This document shows, piece by piece, positions 1 to 9,253 of a stretch of 64,000 nucleotides of DNA. The stretch spans positions 7,404,427 through 7,468,426 of the forward strand of contig OX442315.1 in NCBI GenBank assembly GCA_949358305.1. The letters run 5' to 3'. The translations under genes and the position numbers were made by a program. Source of the stretch: Strigamia acuminata. Its lineage: Eukaryota > Arthropoda > Chilopoda > Geophilomorpha > Linotaeniidae. How positions within the stretch are numbered: the stretch's first letter is position 1; each line of letters opens with the position of its first letter. The notes beneath the pieces were generated by a model. It had not been told where the DNA came from, did no database searches, and worked only from the letters and a program-made list of their open reading frames with translations.

Positions 1-1140
1 TGACTTGATTAAGACTAGTTAAAGGGCAACTGCTGTTGTGAATGATAGCACTTATTTGCATCGGTGACTTGTAATCTGCAGATAAGAGAGTTAAGCATTA
101 ACTTAGATGATAGTGATTTATTAATAGCTGCGTTCAATATTGAAGCTTGAAGTGACTTTACTTGCAAAACGCATCAATATTGAATGCAGCCATTGCCACT
201 AAAGGACATTTAACCCTTCCAACCCTAAGATGGGTTTCTTTGTGACACCATTTGTAAAAAATCATTATTTTTATGTGAAATAATTTTTTTTTAAATATGA
301 TTTCTGGTTTCATAACACTAGAGAAAATAGCAATTCAGAAATTTTTCTATTGCAATGATTTATAAAAATAAAAACGAAAAAGCACACGCAGCTTTAAAAT
401 GCCAAGGTGTTTTTCGCCATTTCACTTTCAATAAACATAGCACTAAATATCTTTTTTTTTTGGCACATTTTTTTTTATTGATTGTCTACAATAGAAATTA
501 TTATTTATAGCATTCCGGATCGGTTCATCCCCCATTTTTGTGTAAAATCACTGCCAAATTTATTTTTTTAGGAAAATTATAAACTTGTTAATTTTAAACG
601 AATTCAAAGGACAAAATACATGGATTAAAAAATTGGTTTGATTCTAGATGCAGCGTAAATAAATTATTACAAAAAAACTGATTATTCCATACAAATGGCG
701 CGCACCTTATATTAGTAATTAGTAGAGACCGGATAAATGCATAAATCCATGGAATATATTTATATTTAATATAAAGCTAATATCTGCTTTTAGTGCGTTG
801 TTCAGCGTTGTTGTGTTGTTGCGAAATAACGCATGCGGTATCTTTAGAATAACGCGTTGCGTTATCGTAAAAAAAAAATAATGCTCTGCGTTGTTTTGTA
901 AACGTGCACAAGCCTAGTAACTGGTTATTTCGAAAAGTAAATGAAAATAGGCCAACCAACTTCAAGGTTATTTAGCAGCTGAGTATAACCCCATGAACTA
1001 GATTTCACTATGTGTCACAAATTATATAATAAAAGAGAAAAGCGGCTGTAATTTGTCACAAGTCATTCTCCACTGCACCGATTAAACGTGAATGCAGCAG
1101 TTTGAGATTTGCTTAATCTCATGATTAATTGTACTTGCAG
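1..1140. other. AT-rich stretch without a recognised gene
   Basis: No convincing coding exon is visible on either strand. It may be an intron of the gene whose last exon starts at 1141, because that exon has a normal splice acceptor at its left edge. The only recognisable item is a DNA-transposon terminus at about 210-345, listed separately. Around 835-865 there is a short palindrome built on ATAACGC/GCGTTAT. Confidence 0.5.
210..345 (+). mobile_element. piggyBac-like transposon terminus (single end)
   Basis: TTAA at 210-213 is followed by CCCTTCCAACCCTAAGATGG. About 130 bp from here resembles the reverse complement of the right end of the MITE at 2087-2520, including the following AT-rich block. 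It is therefore one end of the same family. Insertion at TTAA is the piggyBac hallmark. No matching partner end is seen close by, so this is a fragment, or one end of a much larger element reaching to 2520. Confidence 0.5.
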
Positions 1141-1405
1141 ATCAAATGAAAAAGACCAATGGGAGCATGAGGATTGGGGTCAAGGGGATACCTGGATCAA
1201 CAGCAAAGAAGAAAAAGGATCAAGTTCACCGAAAAAAGAGAAGAAAAGCAGCAAAAGTAGCTCAAAAAGTAAAAGCAAAGGACAGGATCTTTTAATTGAT
1301 TTTGACGACAGTTCTGACAAGAGAAACAATCATTGGGATAAAGAGTGGGATGACGATGCATGGGCCATTTTGAATGATTCAAAACCAAGTGATAAGAAAG
1401 ATTAG
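1141..1405 (+). CDS. Last coding exon of a host protein with a Lys/Ser-rich linker and W-D/E-W tail
   Basis: The reading frame 1141-1405 begins right after a good 3' splice site (pyrimidine-containing tract ending tgtacttgcag) and ends in TAG. The exon encodes about 87 residues: a W-rich acidic patch (DQWEHEDWGQGDTW), a run of Lys/Ser repeats, an acidic LIDFDD motif, and a final WDKEWDDDAW patch close to the end. Such short acidic W/D boxes occur at the C-termini of trafficking proteins such as ArfGAP1-type and SCYL1-type proteins, where they contact coats or adaptors. I think one of these is likely but cannot decide which. Upstream exons would lie left of the window or in its first kilobase and were not recognised. 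Several AATAAA-like signals follow between 1500 and 1745. Confidence 0.5.
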
Positions 1406-1919
1406 AAATTGATTGATTGATTGATCGATTGATATTTTGGACACTTTCTAAGGGATGGGATGAAATCAGCTTTTCTTATTTTGTTTTCTTTTTTTTTTTT
1501 AATAAAAATATTTATGTAAATGTATGGTTTGATCAACATGTAATAAAACAACTTGTGATTAGTTGTGTTGAGAAAGTTGAAATAAAAACATTTGATTGAT
1601 CGAAACGAGACCAAGAAAATGTGCTGTAACAAATGCTTCCTGGATGGAGTGAGGCTTGCAAAAATGTACTTTTGGACAATAAAATGGACCTTATATTGTT
1701 GTAAGGTGAAAAGTGAAGTTGGAAATTGATAAACAAGAGATTAATAAAAGCTGAGTGTGTTCAAAGATTAGTTAAAGGGGGCACCACTTAACTTCACAAG
1801 GGATGGGTTTATACTATTTATTGGTTCTAGTAGGGGACCTCTGTATTCCAAAAAAAATACTCCGTAACAGATTTGTTGGTTCTTACTTTTTAGGTCCCTA
1901 AATTTTATAATTGATTTTA
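1406..1919 (+). other. 3' UTR and flank of the 1141-1405 exon
   Basis: A short tetranucleotide run (TGAT repeated, 1409-1432) follows the stop codon. AATAAA-type hexamers near 1499, 1577 and 1742 could serve as polyadenylation signals. Nothing else coding is visible. Confidence 0.4.
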
Positions 1920-2058
1920 CAGTCGAAACTCCTTATAACAAATCGCAAGGGACCCAAAAAATAGGGTTGTTATAATGTTAGTTTGTTGTAACGACTCGGG
2001 GCCCTCTAGAATTTGGGGGCTCAAGCCCAATTAGCCCCTATGTAGATCCGCCCCTGAG
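1920..2058. repeat. DNA-transposon end fragments (pogo/Tigger-like and hAT-like)
   Basis: At 1919 a CAGTCGAAACTCCTTATAAC stretch resembles the ends of pogo/Tigger elements, which carry TTATAACGA-type subterminal motifs. More such motifs lie near 1970-1992. At 2033-2058 the reverse complement reads CAGGGGCGGATCTACATAGG, a form common at hAT termini. Neither has a detectable partner end here, so both are degraded single ends. Confidence 0.35.
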
Positions 2059-2086
2059 AGTAGGTTCCAGCTTGAGGCCCGCGCCT

Positions 2087-2520
2087 TTAACCCTTCCAAC
2101 CCGAAAGAATTGGCCACCTTTCACTCCCTAAGATGGGTATTTTTTGACCCAGATTCTGCGCATGCGCAAAATCCGGGTTTTAGGGAATTCCGAACATCTG
2201 GCCAATGGGGTTAGATTGTCTATTCATGTAGTGAACGCCATATGGACGTGGTGGACATGATTAACATTAGCGGAGCCTGCTGATGATCATAATTTTTACC
2301 TTTGGACTCCTAAGATGGGTCTTTTTTGACCCAGTTAAACTTTGAGTTCAAATTATAGAAAAACTTAAAAATTTAAAAAAATTTCAACTGTGGTATAGTG
2401 TCTGGTGATGTTTCAAAGGAATAGTGACCAAAAATCAGATAAAAAAAAAATTATTTCTTATAAAAATAATAACTTTTTTAAAACGGGGTCACAAAATGAC
2501 CCATCTCAGGGTTGGAAGAG
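2087..2520. mobile_element. piggyBac-like MITE with a degraded right end
   Basis: The left end is TTAA followed by CCCTTCCAACCC. The right end at 2510-2520 is GGGTTGGAAGAG, its near-inverse. AAGATGGGT and GACCCA motifs recur inside in both orientations. The right TTAA is not preserved (GAGCTC follows). There is no coding capacity. The family also supplies the terminus at 210. Confidence 0.55.
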
Positions 2521-2937
2521 CTCTTTGGCCCCGCTGCTGTGTTCGCTTCCCTGCATTATCCAATGCACTCAAGTAGTGTACCTGTTATTTCATGACACTG
2601 TTCCCACAGCGCCACCTAGTTGTTCTTATAAATAAACAATTTTCTAATTTCTACCTTCTGCAAATGAAGAGTGTTTTATTCCGCTTCGATAATAAATCTA
2701 ACTGTTAGTTTAAATATACACTACAACCGATGAAAACAATATTGATTTGATATTGAAAGAAAATTACAATCAAGCTTTCTTTCCTAATATTAGGCCTAAT
2801 AATGATAAAATAAAAGTAAATAAGAATAAACTCGTTATTAAAAGTGATTTAAGCATTGCCTTCCACATTTGTTACTTCTTCCACGCCATCCTGTGTCAGA
2901 AAAAAAAACTTGAGTCACGTGCGTGTATTTAATACTG
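2521..2937. other. No gene seen
   Basis: AT-rich sequence without a supported ORF. A GCGCCACCT core at 2609-2617 matches the arthropod CTCF-type motif on the minus strand. Confidence 0.4.
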
Positions 2938-3133
2938 CTAAAAAACAACTGGAATTAGAAAATTGTCTGCGCAGAATGGGATGCGCAGTACGAATTTAGC
3001 ATCAAGATATCGTGCGCGAACTGTAGAAGGGCTGTGTGGCACGGTAAACTCGTGCTTAAAGCCCATCTGTTCACAAAAAGTACGAAAAACCTCATTCAAA
3101 AATTCTCCTCCTGCGCAAACGGCGCAGTTTGTT
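2938..3133 (-). pseudogene. Degraded retroelement integrase fragment
   Basis: On the minus strand a short frame reads GGEFLNEVFRTFCEQMGF, then KHEFTVPHSP. This fits the block around the second catalytic Asp of retroviral-type integrases (D-N-G-G-E-F, then F..FC...G..H..T.P.SP). The expected DNG is replaced by VCA, and the following NG.ER block is not recognisable. It is a fragment of under 100 codons abutting an old LTR, so I treat it as a dead relic of an LTR element, probably Copia-type. Confidence 0.4.
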
Positions 3134-3135
3134 TT

Positions 3136-4002
3136 CCGATCATAGGTCAGATGCTCTGCCAGAGCACATATACGGGAAGTCAAACCCGTCAAACAAATAC
3201 GGGCAAACCGTTTTCCCAGGGTTCCGATGCGGTGCATTGGCCCTTCCGTTAAGTGGGCAAGACTTGTCCGAGGTCGGTAAAAGCCTTATTCACAGGCGAC
3301 GCACCGGGTTGGTGGCCCGTGAGCAATTGCATTCATACCTTGCGCTAAACAAACACTCGGGTATTGGTAATGCCGATCTGGTAGTCCCCCAGGAACTGTT
3401 TACCCAGTGGTTGGTACCACTGAAAGCGACTTGTCGCAGAAAACAAATACCCGGCGCCTGATCACGAGATCTTGTCGTCGTAAGGCATGCTGGCGGATGG
3501 AGCTTCAACAACTCCCGCGATGGTCCCCTCGACTGTCGTGACTGTCCCCGTCCATAGAATAACAATATAACAATTCATTTGTTATATTACACTAATAATG
3601 TTTTGTTGATTTGAATACGGAATATTCTAATGAATATTCCCAACCAAATATGAAGGATTCTTCGTATTAATAGATATCCGAGCTGCGGGACCGAATACGT
3701 CTCCGTAGCGCTAACTGTGACGATGCCGCAAAGTCAGCCGCACCACTCGAACAGCATCGCCCGGATCCACCAGTGTAGCCGCCGTTACACTCATCCAGAA
3801 CCCCAACCCAATTGTAATGTTAATAAACATGTAATTATATCACACGAAAATCGTAAGTTATTATATTTGATCACATATTCACGTTGTACAGATTTCCATA
3901 GCTTATCTCAATTAGGTTATTTCTAGTTGTAGAAATGTCTTGTTTAAACCGATTTATCACTCTTAAATGGCTAATTATTCAGCCAAAAGTAGAATCGTCA
4001 CA
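3136..4002 (+). repeat. Old truncated LTR of the gag-only element family
   Basis: Read on the plus strand this aligns with the reverse complement of the 1.55-kb LTRs at 24974-26525 and 32071-33623. Shared blocks include CGCCTGATCACGAGATCTTG, GGCATGCTGGCGGATGGAGC and ATGCCGCAAAGTCAGCCG. It ends precisely in AGAATCGTCACA at 4002, the mirror of the family's TGTGACGATTCT end. It is clearly more diverged than the two intact LTRs and lacks their first few hundred bases, so it is an older truncated insertion in inverse orientation. Confidence 0.8.
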
Positions 4003-4096
4003 ATCTGCTGATGTAAATCAGATCATTTCCTGTGACTGATAAGACATTTCAGACAAATCAGTCATGTAAGTCACATAATCCATTCGACTTCGATTT
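4003..4096 (+). repeat. Trailer of the duplicated peptide-gene unit
   Basis: The block from ATCTGCTGATGTAAATCAGA onwards is nearly identical to 34570-34662, which lies downstream of the intact His-rich peptide gene. Here it lies upstream of the broken copy. That suggests the peptide gene exists as a head-to-tail tandem array and that this is the tail of a preceding unit. Confidence 0.65.
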
Positions 4097-4515
4097 GTGG
4101 TGATTCTGAAATGTTTATTTATTTCAGTTGTAAAATAAATTCATCACCACTAGAGAAATTGTGTATTTTTGTTTTGTTTTGGTTTGGCACACGCCAAATC
4201 GAGTCACGTGATTAGGGGGAGAAAACTCCCTAAGCATATTGCGCCCCAATTTGGCTGGGGTGAAGCCGTTAATTAACCGTTTTGGTGCAACAAATCCTTT
4301 GTTACACCAAAACAAGCTAATTGCACAGATTTGCTGCGCCTATCTGACGTGTGCCAGGCCTGCAGGTGCAGGATTGCTCAACTTTTGCACCAAATTAAGC
4401 TCACGGCGCACATTTAGTGCGCAGAACCGAAGTGTGCCCAGGCACACTTCACCCTCTTTTTGGCCAGGGGTATGGTGCAATAGAAACGATTTTGGTGCAA
4501 CAAATTCGTTTGCTC
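4097..4515 (-). repeat. Diverged LTR fragment related to the Gypsy LTRs
   Basis: It starts TGTGGTGATT, like the minus-strand start of the Gypsy LTRs. It then shares GGCACACGCCAA, a Box around TCACGTGAT, a GGGGTGAAG block next to the GTTAATTAACCGTTTTGGTG palindrome, and repeated TGGTGCAA. The order of modules matches the reverse complement of 20306 downwards, but identity is low and the far LTR end is not found. It is probably a truncated or solo LTR of a related family in minus orientation. Confidence 0.55.
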
Positions 4516-4517
4516 AA

Positions 4518-4718
4518 TATCAGTTTTAAAACTTGATAATAATTCCATCTTGTTAATTATGTAAAGCTCAAACGGTGGTTTCACATTCCTAAACAGGTAA
4601 TTAATTTGCTAACAAAAGCAATTAAACATGTACTATACAGTATATCCGCTTGAAACATTTACTGCCAAACCAACAGCAATAAACAGCTACAGTAGCACAG
4701 AAAATCGGAATTATATTA
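4518..4718 (+). promoter_or_regulatory. 5' flank of the broken peptide-gene copy A
   Basis: This 200-bp stretch aligns with 33793-33957, upstream of the intact gene at 34030. Shared blocks include AACTTGATAATAATTCCATC and GTAAAGCTCAAAC. It is the promoter-side part of a tandem duplicate. A MITE (4723-5612) now separates it from its start codon at 5722. Confidence 0.6.
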
Positions 4719-4722
4719 ATTG

Positions 4723-5612
4723 TACACTTTTTTCCCTTATTAAACTTCCGGTTTGTCTAATTTTGGATGTATTTTCTAAATAACAATTCAGCATAGCAAA
4801 AAATTAAAATTTAGGCTTCGTCAAGCCCTAGAACAGGTCATTTCACATATTATAATACAATTTTTTTTTTAAAAAAATCATTTTTTAGAGCTGTGGAGTG
4901 GAAGTACGAATTAAAATTCTGATTTACGGCAAATTGTAAGCAAAATGGGGCGCCACCTGGCGGAACCCTTGTTCTTTAATGGATACCAAAATGTTCGCCC
5001 GATACGAATTTTGATGTTTTCGGTACTAAAAAAGGATTTAAAAATCCTGAAACCACGCTCATTTGATTGGAAATTGCATTCTGCACAAGCCTGTATATTT
5101 CTTTTTTGGATTCGATTGAAAAAAGGTGCGTTTGTTACGATCGTAGCCGGCGACCGCATGGCAAATTTGGCGGACAATTTGAAAAATTTTCAAATTACCA
5201 TGAAAAAACCACAAGTTTGAAAATTAACCGATTAAAATGTTTTTATAATGTTTCCAGTGTAGAATTTGCCGCTCTTTTGAATGGTGCTGATAACTTTTTG
5301 ATCTGAGCTACATTTTTTTTAATTGCTAAAATACGATTTCTCATTTGCCAAATTTTTAGTCTGGAATACAGCATAAAAGCCTTTTTCAAAAACATAGTTT
5401 TTTTGTTTTACTTTTTTTTGCACTAAAAATCCCTGACTTTTACACTAAATTTCTGAATAGCAACACTATTTTTCCTTATTTCAACACTAGAAATTCACAC
5501 ACATCAAGGACTGGTTTAGGTTAGGTTATAGGTTAGGTTAGGCAGAAAAAAGAAAGCGGGGTTGTGTAAAATTTAGTTTTTTTTTTAGTGTAAAAATAAG
5601 GGAAAATAGTGT
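4723..5612. mobile_element. Tc1/mariner-type MITE
   Basis: The ends are inverted: CACTTTTTTCCCTTATTA on the left, and AATAAGGGAAAATAGTG on the right. Each is bordered by TA (TA at 4723 and TA at 5611). Comparison with the undisturbed paralogue at 33950-33975 shows the interval is an insertion into host sequence. There is no transposase ORF. It contains a TTAGG-type tract (5513-5542) and a CTCF-like core (4950-4958). The precise border may vary by a few bases. Confidence 0.6.
5513..5542 (+). repeat. Short interstitial TTAGG array
   Basis: About five TTAGG units with one interruption (GGTTTAGGTTAGGTTATAGG and on). TTAGG is the arthropod telomere repeat. This short tract lies inside a MITE and is not a telomere. 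Confidence 0.6.
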
Positions 5613-5721
5613 ACACATAAATGGAACCCCATATAATCACTGCCTATCAAGGGTATGAAATATAACTTTCAAATTGAATGAGGCTGAAATTTTAGTTTTG
5701 TATAAAAAAATTTGTAGAAAT

Positions 5722-5743
5722 ATGAAGAATTGGAATGGAATTT
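5722..5743 (+). pseudogene. Start of peptide-gene copy A, cut by the Gypsy element
   Basis: ATG at 5722 and the next six codons (MKNWNGI) are identical to the start of the intact paralogue at 34030. The Gypsy LTR begins at 5744, in the middle of the predicted signal peptide. The remainder of the gene lies about 14.6 kb away, at 20307-20868. The 4-bp target duplication ATTT flanks the insertion (5740-5743 and 20307-20310). Confidence 0.85.
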
Positions 5744-6695
5744 TGCTGCGATCCGGGTTGATATCCACTTAATTTCTAATAAATTAAGCAGAAACCGCAG
5801 GTGAATGCTATAAAAGACTTACAATCGGCGGCCTTAAACTTGTCTAGGGTTAAGTTTAATAAGGAGAAATAAAAAGACAGTTTTATCAATAAAATATACA
5901 CTTTTTATTCGTTTAATAAATACAATGACTAGTATTAATATCACGAAAGCGACAAGTCGCGTAAGAATGAGCGGGAAAACAATGGAGGGCTTGCAACGAC
6001 TGTTGCAAGCTACAAAGCGCGGCGAAAGCGCTTGACAACCAAAGTTGTTAGGAAAATGGCTTCCGCTATTTTCCTCGTCTTCACTCACACGTACGATGAT
6101 CCTCAGACGATGATGGTTCACGGTGAGTCTTCCACACGAAGTACGACGGCACGGGGCGGTGGTTCACGTTCGGGCAGGCGTCCGTTCACGTCCGATGGCG
6201 GTGGCAGCAGTTCGCGCTACTGCGACGGCGATGGTTCACGCGACACGGGAACTTCTCTTCTTCGATTGCTGGAATTAGCGACGGCTAATTCAAGCAGAAT
6301 TGCTGGCTTTGTAAGTTGTTACAAAGCAAGCAGGTGAAACTGAGAAACACTGGTCCACTATCAATACTAATTCAGAGGAAAGAGCAGTGATGTTTGTGGT
6401 TGTGTGTTTATTTTCAGAGTGCCGATTTGAGCCAAGGCGCGAGCCCAGCACGCTTCAATATTGCGCAGAAAACCTGCGCACTTAGCTCAAATGGGTGCAA
6501 CTAGTGGTTATTACACCATATTGCACCATAACGGTTAATAACCGTCTTCACCCCGGACAACCTGGGGTGATATGTGCCTAGAGAGGATTTCTCCCCTCGG
6601 TCACATGATCTGACTTGGCGTGTGCCACAGTCAAATTAATTAGAAGACAATTAATTTTATCTTCTAAGTTGGTGAAATACATTGAGATCACCACA
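5744..6695 (-). repeat. G1 3' LTR
   Basis: On the minus strand it starts TGTGGTGATC and ends GGATCGCAGCA, the usual TG...CA form. It is 952 bp, the same length as its partner at 19355-20306. The only differences I see are single bases near 5850, 5902 and 6678. Confidence 0.95.
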
Positions 6696-6706
6696 CATCC
6701 CCCCAT
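6696..6706 (-). other. G1 polypurine tract
   Basis: Minus-strand ATGGGGGGATG lies directly against the 3' LTR. This is the expected plus-strand primer position for a Gypsy element, and the same tract occurs at 43641-43651 in copy 2. Confidence 0.85.
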
Positions 6707-6747
6707 TTAAGACAAATCTTACATGGAGAGAAAATGAACGAACCAAT

Positions 6748-9253
6748 TTATGATTCGTCCATGCTCTGAGTTTGCTCAGGCGTCAACGGGCGCATCATAT
6801 CCGTGTCGTTATTCCTCGGATCTGACCGCTCGTTAACCGTACACAGATCTCGTCCTGCGTTAGGTCCAGACACCATGCCTGGATTGACATGGAGCCAGAC
6901 CTGAAGAATTCTCGCCGAGTTCGCTCGGTTGAAGAATCCCATGGCCGCGAACTCTATCGGATCCGCTGGCGCCAATCGTGCCCTCAGGAGTCGGTCATGG
7001 AGCACTGATGGTGGGCTTAACACCCGAATGTGGTCTTCCAGCCACATAAACACCTGCCTCGACAACTTGTGGTTGTTGCTTAGCAGTGTTCGTGTATCCG
7101 GCGTCAAATAGAAGTGCGGATACAGGCGCATTAGAGTCTTGAAAGCCGACTCTTTCTTCATCGGCTTAACCGTCTTTGCCGGCTTGGCTGGTGGCGGTGG
7201 AGGCGGTGGACGCGAATCTTCCGTTACGGCCTCGTCAAACTGCTCAGGCGAGCCAGAAAAAACCAACGCGGGTGCGGAGGTTGACGAGGGCAAACTTTCT
7301 CGTCCTTGCGCTCGTCCTACTCCAGGGAGCTTACGGGGTTCGACCGTCCGTTGAACTCCGGCTGGAGTTTGAGAACTTTGCTTGTTCTCCGTCCAAAACG
7401 AACATCCAGGCGCTTCTTGAGCCGACTGGAAAGCAGCTAGTGATGCGGCTGCTGTGGCACAGGTAACAGGAAGCGATATGCCTCGAGCTAGCTGTGCCGT
7501 GGTCTTCGCGATAGATCATTCGGTTCTCAACCGAACTGCGGCTTCTTCCTCGGTTTCGCAGTGGTCGACCAACTGTTTAACCAATTCCGCCAGGATCGTA
7601 GGCGGATGTGGTCGGATGAAGTACCACAATTCGACTTTCTTCTAAGAAAGTCCCATTGGGGCCGTCCACAAATAAGTGAGCGCCGCCAACGCTTGCCCGA
7701 CCGTCGGCATAACACCAGGGTACAATACCCTGATCATCTCCGGAATTAACAGACGTTGGAGTTCTATTAACCGGGGATCGTCGACATTCTCGATGTCCGA
7801 ATTCTCCAGCCGGGCGGCTAATCGTTGCCAACCCTTTTGCGATTCGCAAATCTGGGCGCTTTGGTAGGCATCCAGCTTTCCAAGCACGTCTTGCTGTGCT
7901 TTGATGGGTTGGTGCTCGTAGTACACCCATTGAGGCCCGAAGGACTCGTCGAAGTACGGCTTCAGCTGCAACATGCGAGCTCCCGCTGGTGGGCGGCTAG
8001 CGTGGCCTGGGACTGGCACGCTATAGTCGGTGGACAAATCCCCGACGACACGTCTCATGGCGTATGGAGTAGCCGGATTGTCCACTTTGTAGGTGGAGGC
8101 GGTTCGACTACTGCGCTCGGACTTCATCGTGGAATCCGACTCGAAGCTCTGCGATGACGACGAGCAGAAAGACTCGGGCGTCCGTCCTCTTCGCGACTGC
8201 GGGCGTGGTGGCGGTGCGTCAGTCGTGTATGGGCGCGATCGTCTCTGTCGCTCCTTGCGGTCGCGGCTGGATTCTCGAAACATCGGGCGTGTCGCTTGAT
8301 CCGGCGGAGGGAGTCTTCCCATCCTCAAATCCTCGTCTTGCGGCGGAGGATTGTTGGCTGCTGCGGCCGGGAGCGCATCTTCTCGAAAGAATGGCAGAGC
8401 ACATCGTGCTTGCTCGTCGAGTTGTCTCGAGCGAGCGAGCTGTCGATTTTCATCGACTAGAAGCTGCACAGCGGCAGCTTTGAGTGCTTTCGATGGGTAA
8501 AATCCCGGAAAATTGTTGAAACACCCGGCGAGCGCCAACTGCTGGAGCTCGGTTTGTGTGACGGGAAGTTGCGGGTTCCCATCACGAACGGACTTGCGGT
8601 ACCGTTGGACGACTTCACGTTGCGTCGCCTTGAGGTTTTTCCTCACTTGGTTGAGAGCACCGTAATTAATTCCGGTACTCTTTAGCACTCTACGGCGCTC
8701 GATGAATCAGCCTTTCGCTCCAAGTCCTTGCAGCGCCGATTTGCTGAAGTCGTGGCGTAACTTCCACCACGTGTTGTTTGCCGTCTTCAGTCTTCTAATT
8801 TTTTCGGGCAACGCCGCCCGAAAAATCAGCGGGTGCTGCGTAGGCACGTGATCGGGGAGCGCAAACGGCGTTTCCCGATCCCTCTCGATCTATATTCGAA
8901 GAAAAATAAATAAATAAATTAGTTTATTTTAAAAATAAACAAATAATTTCTTATTTGAAATATTTTTTAACCTTAGCGCTTGTGGCTGTGAGCCACTAAG
9001 GGATGTTGGTTGCTATAGCAACTCCCTTTGCACATGCTTGGAGCACGTGACTTTTATAGCCGCCATTTTTATTTTTTAGCGGCTTGTGTTTGAAGTCACA
9101 AAACTAGGATTTTTTCAATTTTTATGACTGAAACACTTGGTAAAAATAAATCTAAAAATTTACCCTCTCTTGTAACGATAGCTGGGCATCGTTATTGGCA
9201 CCATCCAACGGCATATCCTCATCCACATGGAGGTTTACCTCGTCGTCTGCCAT
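6748..9253 (-). pseudogene. G1 third ORF (ORF3), broken
   Basis: This corresponds to the intact ORF3 of copy 2 (43693-46334). The short ATG exon (9239-9253), the GTAAAC donor (9233-9238) and the TATAG acceptor (8890-8891) are all conserved. The long exon is damaged. About 120 bp near 8695 are missing, a TAG codon plus a one-base insertion lie at about 7642, and the frame then shifts before the C-terminal block (6748-7293) becomes readable again. The undamaged parts keep the conserved N-terminal, Arg/Ser-rich and C-terminal regions. Its family is unknown and no membrane segment or signal peptide is visible. Confidence 0.8.

Noticed and set aside
777-965. 62-codon minus-strand ORF near the left edge
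   Set aside because: No domain, AT-rich low-complexity context and no splice or start support.
5513-5542. A telomere or chromosome end
   Set aside because: Only about five TTAGG units, inside a transposon and flanked by unique sequence on both sides.
6032-6337. 101-codon plus-strand ORF in the G1 LTRs (also 19643-19948)
   Set aside because: It lies antisense inside the LTR. The corresponding G2 LTR sequence has different frames and stops, so the frame is not conserved.
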